A stretch of 15,191 nucleotides of DNA from an uncultured Oscillospiraceae bacterium (GTDB lineage: Bacteria; Bacillota; Clostridia; Oscillospirales; Oscillospiraceae): positions 1 through 15,191 of the forward strand of contig CAKTIH010000046.1 in the NCBI GenBank assembly GCA_934565615.1. Direction: 5' to 3'. Positions 12,894 through 15,191 of the stretch are shown here, piece by piece. The notes below the pieces were generated by a model. That model was not told the origin of the DNA. It saw only the letters and a program-made list of their open reading frames with translations, and searched no databases. The number at the start of each line of letters is the position of its first letter. Positions within the stretch are counted from its first letter, which is position 1. Made by a program: the position numbers and the translations under genes.

Positions 12894-13639
12894 TCATGCT
12901 TCTCCCCGGCGTTTGAGTTCATGCTGTCCTCATAGCCGTGCGCATCGGTCAGCGCTGCCTTGTACATGCGCGGCGCAGGACCCGCGGCCATGCCCTTTGT
13001 CGCTTCCGTTTTTGCCGCGACGACACGGTTTATCGGGAAGCCCTGCGCATGGAACTTCGCCTCGTAATCGGTCATGACACCGACGGGACCGTTCGCGTGC
13101 AGGTCACTGGTCTTTTCCGAGAGCGCCCAGCCCTCGTTTTCAAACTGCTCGAGAGACCAATTGAAGAGCGGGGTATTGTCGGTCTTAAAATGTATCTCGC
13201 CGCCGAGCGGGAGCACATCCGCGTAGAGACGCAGAAAGCCCGGGAAGGTCAGGCGGTGCTTTGCGTCGCGGCTCTTCGGCCACGGGTCGCAGAAATTTAT
13301 GTATATGCGCGCGGCCTCGCCGGGGGCGAACATCTCGGCGAGCTTGATAGCGTCGCCGTCGATGAAGCGGACATTCTTTATGCCGCGCTCACGCACGCGC
13401 TCCATCGCGAGTATCATTGCGTCGGGCACCTTTTCCATTGCTATATATAATGTATCGGGCATGAGCTCCGCGGTGTCCGCCGTGAAGCGGCCCTTGCCGC
13501 AGCCGAGCTCAAGATAGAGCCTGTCATAGCCGGGGAAGCTCTCCAGCCATTTACCGCGCAGCGCGGCGGGATCGTCTATAAGATATTCTGCGCACTTTTC
13601 CATACGCGGGCCGAGATTCGACCGCTTTCTCATCCTCAA
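12890..13639 (-). CDS. trmB: tRNA (guanine-N7)-methyltransferase TrmB
   Basis: The product makes m7G46 in tRNA from SAM. I use TTG 13639 (249 residues; MRMRKRSNLGPRMEKC), since AGGAG (13650-13654) lies 10 bases before it and the family commonly begins MRMR; ATG 13633 has GAGG directly in front with no spacing, and the frame is open to 13690. The SAM motif is LELGCGKGRF (43-52), the tRNA/active-site motif FCDPWPKSRDAKHRLTF, and KTDNTPLFNW is the catalytic Thr/Asp region. It is the first gene of the unit with exoA, dusB, sigma and anti-sigma. Only the exact start is uncertain. Confidence 0.95.
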   Translation of the reverse strand: MRMRKRSNLGPRMEKCAEYLIDDPAALRGKWLESFPGYDRLYLELGCGKGRFTADTAELMPDTLYIAMEKVPDAMILAMERVRERGIKNVRFIDGDAIKLAEMFAPGEAARIYINFCDPWPKSRDAKHRLTFPGFLRLYADVLPLGGEIHFKTDNTPLFNWSLEQFENEGWALSEKTSDLHANGPVGVMTDYEAKFHAQGFPINRVVAAKTEATKGMAAGPAPRMYKAALTDAHGYEDSMNSNAGEKHE

Positions 13640-13732
13640 AAGAATCACACTCCTGTTCAAAAGAATACCACAACGGAAATAAAACATCAATCTATAAAAG
13701 CTGAAGTTGGCTTAAGAATTTTTGAATAAAGC

Positions 13733-13764
13733 AAAAACCGTCACTCGGACAAGTGACGGTTTTT
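13733..13764. terminator. Bidirectional terminator between the PAP2-like gene and trmB
   Basis: AAAAACCGTCACT (13733-13745) and AGTGACGGTTTTT (13752-13764) form a perfect 13-bp stem around a 6-base loop. It has A-runs and T-runs on both ends. On the minus strand it follows the stop of the PAP2-like gene by about 48 bases. Confidence 0.9.
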
Positions 13765-13811
13765 AACGTTGCTATAAACTATTCTTTCCAGAGCTAACCG
13801 CTTGCCGCAGC

Positions 13812-14384
13812 TTACAACATCACGAGCGCCGAGATACCCGCGGCAATCAGCAGGCACACCGTGCCGAGGATGAACTCCTTCGGCGTATGGCGCTTCGTCT
13901 CGACCGAGGCCCAGAATATCAGCGCGTAGGCAGCCGCGCAGCCGGGGATCCACTTTGCACCGAAAAAGACGCACAGCAGCAGGCCCGGACCGGAAACGCT
14001 GCATGAGTGTCCGCTGGAGCGGATGTGCAGCAGGCGGTTAAACACGATGAGCATGATGACCGACATGAAATAGGTCATGCACACAAAGCGGAACTCGCTG
14101 CTGTTGGGCAGGATAAGACTCCACACGAGCAGCAGTCCGTAGGACAGCAGCGAAATGTACATCGCAATGACACGCTGCTTCTCGCGCCCGGTGTGCAGCG
14201 CGGCGGATATAGGGTAGGCCAGTACCGGGCCGACGCTCAACCCGAGCAGACAGGCGATGAGCTGATCTTTCCAGACTATTGCACCGACAGGGTTAAAATA
14301 AAGTATGAGAGCAAAGGCTGCCGCGGCGAAGGGCGGCGCTGAGATAACACGGATTGCCTTTGCGAGCTTCTGACGAAATTGCAT
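13812..14384 (-). CDS. PAP2-like membrane phosphatase-type protein
   Basis: A 190-residue membrane protein with about six or seven hydrophobic segments (about 13-31, 38-60, 72-92, 99-117, 130-143, 147-162, 170-189). The segment SSGHSCSVSGPGLLL (123-137) resembles motif 2 (SGH) of type 2 phosphatidic acid phosphatases, and FWASVETKRHTPKEFILG (157-174) resembles the last motif (R...HTPxE...G), as in divergent actinobacterial-type members. The first motif (KxxxxxxRP) is not clear. It probably acts on lipid phosphates such as undecaprenyl pyrophosphate; this is inference from the family. Start has GAGGTGAGG upstream. Confidence 0.7.
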   Translation of the reverse strand: MQFRQKLAKAIRVISAPPFAAAAFALILYFNPVGAIVWKDQLIACLLGLSVGPVLAYPISAALHTGREKQRVIAMYISLLSYGLLLVWSLILPNSSEFRFVCMTYFMSVIMLIVFNRLLHIRSSGHSCSVSGPGLLLCVFFGAKWIPGCAAAYALIFWASVETKRHTPKEFILGTVCLLIAAGISALVML

Positions 14385-14450
14385 GTCCTCACCTCGGGAA
14401 GATTATAAGCCGTAGGGCAGGTAGAGGCAAGCTATGCCGCGCTCTCGCCG

Positions 14451-14500
14451 ACTATACTTATAGCACTATACTCACGATAGAGCAGTAGAGTCGACTCTAC
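14451..14500 (-). promoter_or_regulatory. Repeats and a 16-bp palindrome in the divergent control region
   Basis: ACTATACT occurs at 14451-14458 and 14465-14472, a 14-bp period; read on the minus strand it gives TATAGT twice, a possible -10 box for the PAP2-like gene. GTAGAGTCGACTCTAC (14485-14500) is a perfect palindrome and overlaps the place of the matching -35 (TCGACT at 14489-14494, 18 bases from the nearer TATAGT). A regulator bound there would block leftward transcription. The promoter is weak and its use is inference. Confidence 0.4.
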
Positions 14501-14556
14501 ACGGACAAACTCCCTGCCGGTGTCTAATATTTTTTGAAAAATTTCAAAAAAGACTA

Positions 14557-14585
14557 TTGACAAAACTGTATTAACGTGTTATTGT
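14557..14585 (+). promoter_or_regulatory. Sigma-A promoter of the gntR-ABC unit
   Basis: TTGACA (14557-14562), 17-base spacer, TATTGT (14580-14585). The -35 box is perfect and the -10 matches 4 of 6. It gives a leader of about 30 bases up to the AAGGAGG before ATG 14623. A 10-bp inverted repeat (14530-14539 with 14542-14551, T-run then A-run) lies just upstream and may bend DNA or act as an UP element. Confidence 0.8.
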
Positions 14586-14603
14586 CTTAATCGCTTAATA
14601 CAG
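14566..14603. promoter_or_regulatory. Candidate operator of the GntR repressor
   Basis: CTGTATTAA (14566-14574) and TTAATACAG (14595-14603) are perfect inverted half-sites, centre-to-centre 29 bp, one inside the promoter spacer and one downstream of the -10. Binding by a dimer here would block the promoter of the gntR-ABC unit, as is usual for self-regulated YtrA-type repressors. The wide spacing would put the halves on nearly the same face after about three turns. Binding is not shown. Confidence 0.6.
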
Positions 14604-14622
14604 CAACACAAGGAGGCAAGAC

Positions 14623-15006
14623 ATGGAATGGCATTTTGACGACAATATGCCGATATACACTCAGCTTGTGTATCAGATAAAGTTCGCGATCGTTTCCGGG
14701 GAGCTGTTCCCGGGCGAGAGGATGGCAGGCGTGAGGGATCTGGCTGCGGACGCCGGGGTCAACCCGAACACGATGCAGCGCGCCCTGCAGCAGCTTGAGC
14801 GCGAGGGGCTCGTGTTCACGCAGCGCAGCAGCGGCCGCTTCATCACAGAGGATACCGCCGTCATCGGCGAGGCCAAGCGCACGCTTGCGCGGCAGCATAT
14901 CGAACAGTTCATGGCGTCAATGAAAAAACTGGGCTATACCAGGGAAGAGATCATAGCGCTGCTTGAGAGCGGCGAAGAGGAGGACAAAAATGGAAGCATG
15001 CTTTGA
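14623..15006 (+). CDS. GntR-family transcriptional regulator, YtrA subfamily
   Basis: A 127-residue protein. The GntR winged helix is at about 8-77: PIYTQLVYQIKFAIVSGELF, PGERMAGVRDLAADAGVNPN, then TMQRALQQLEREGLVF and SSGRFI. The C-terminal part is a short helical segment (about 80-115), as in the YtrA subfamily, which has no large ligand domain and normally controls the ABC transporter next to it. Start ATG 14623 follows AAGGAGG by 7-8 bases. Its 3' end overlaps the ABC gene by 17 bp. A perfect inverted repeat around its -10 suggests self-control. Confidence 0.95.
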   Translation: MEWHFDDNMPIYTQLVYQIKFAIVSGELFPGERMAGVRDLAADAGVNPNTMQRALQQLEREGLVFTQRSSGRFITEDTAVIGEAKRTLARQHIEQFMASMKKLGYTREEIIALLESGEEEDKNGSML

Positions 15007-15191
15007 ATGCAGAGGACTGAGCAAGCGCTTCGGCAATGTTCAGGCGCTTGACGAGGTCAACATTTCTATCATGCCGGGGCGCGTTGTGGGTCTGCTCGGC
15101 CCGAACGGCAGCGGCAAAACAACGCTTATCAAGCTGGCAAACGGCCTGCTGACACCGGACTCTGGCGAGATCGACGTCTGCGGCTATAAGC
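14990..15191 (+). CDS. ABC transporter ATP-binding protein (5' part, runs off the window)
   Basis: The first 67 residues are present. The Walker A motif GPNGSGKTT lies at about 37-45, after the usual N-terminal LSKRFGNVQALDEVNISI. It is preceded by GAGGAGG about 7 bases before ATG 14990 and overlaps the end of the GntR gene in another frame, so it is translationally coupled. From the YtrA-type regulator beside it, it probably belongs to a small-molecule or peptide efflux/stress transporter whose permease lies beyond the window. The substrate is unknown. Confidence 0.9.
   Translation, partial: MEACFECRGLSKRFGNVQALDEVNISIMPGRVVGLLGPNGSGKTTLIKLANGLLTPDSGEIDVCGYK

Noticed and set aside
13640..13690. 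Longer TrmB starting at 13690
   Set aside because: The extra N-terminal residues (MMFYFRCGILLNRSVIL) do not resemble the family and no ribosome binding site lies in front; the start near 13639 fits better.
13640..13732. Promoter or ECF-sigma site before trmB
   Set aside because: A TATAGA and an AACTT-like element are present but no matching -35 or CGT-type -10 lies at a proper distance, so I could not support one.
1..15191. CRISPR array, insertion sequence, integrase or reverse transcriptase genes
   Set aside because: No regularly spaced repeats and no transposase, recombinase or reverse-transcriptase motifs were seen on either strand.

Overview
The window looks like a GC-rich anaerobic Firmicute of class Clostridia, probably in or near the Ruminococcaceae/Oscillospiraceae. 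Reasons: strong AGGAGG-type ribosome binding sites, a Rex redox repressor, a YtrA-type GntR regulator in front of an ABC transporter, a Gram-positive phage lysis cassette, and protein textures typical of this group. I cannot name the species.

Positions 1-5145 (+ strand) look like the right end of a prophage. A gene tail (2-61) and an NlpC/P60-type endolysin (61-759) are followed by an XhlA-like membrane protein (831-1106) and a holin (1122-1388). Next comes a sigma-70-region-4-like HTH gene that seems to be split by a frameshift near 1590-1600. Two hairpins (1842-1866, 1903-1935) close this unit. A second unit (1969-5145) then holds seven tightly packed genes of mostly unknown function: a papain/C39-like small cysteine-protease-type protein, a Pro/Gln-rich protein, a Gln-rich 77-residue protein, a Gly/Trp-rich single-pass Cys-rich membrane protein, a small beta-rich protein, an Arg/Gly/Tyr-rich protein and a 118-residue helical protein. 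This is the least described part of the window. It carries several unexplained palindromes and one internal hairpin terminator. Paired 11-bp repeats (5150-5172) and an AT-rich spacer separate it from a tRNA.

Positions 5254-14384 are ordinary chromosome, all on the minus strand. In order of transcription: a PAP2-like membrane protein; then trmB-exoA-dusB-ECF sigma-anti-sigma, with overlapping or nearly abutting genes; then rex alone, with its own sigma-A promoter and terminator; then a HAD phosphatase-mnmE-CatA-like acetyltransferase unit; then tRNA-Ser(GCU), which has its own promoter and a terminator stem that abuts its CCA end. The placing of the prophage next to the 3' end of tRNA-Ser suggests integration at this tRNA, but the other att copy is outside the window.

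Positions 14385-15191 hold a divergent control region with several inverted repeats, then a YtrA-type GntR repressor overlapping the start of an ABC transporter ATPase that runs off the window. A perfect 9-bp inverted repeat brackets the -10 region of the gntR promoter and is a good candidate for its own operator.
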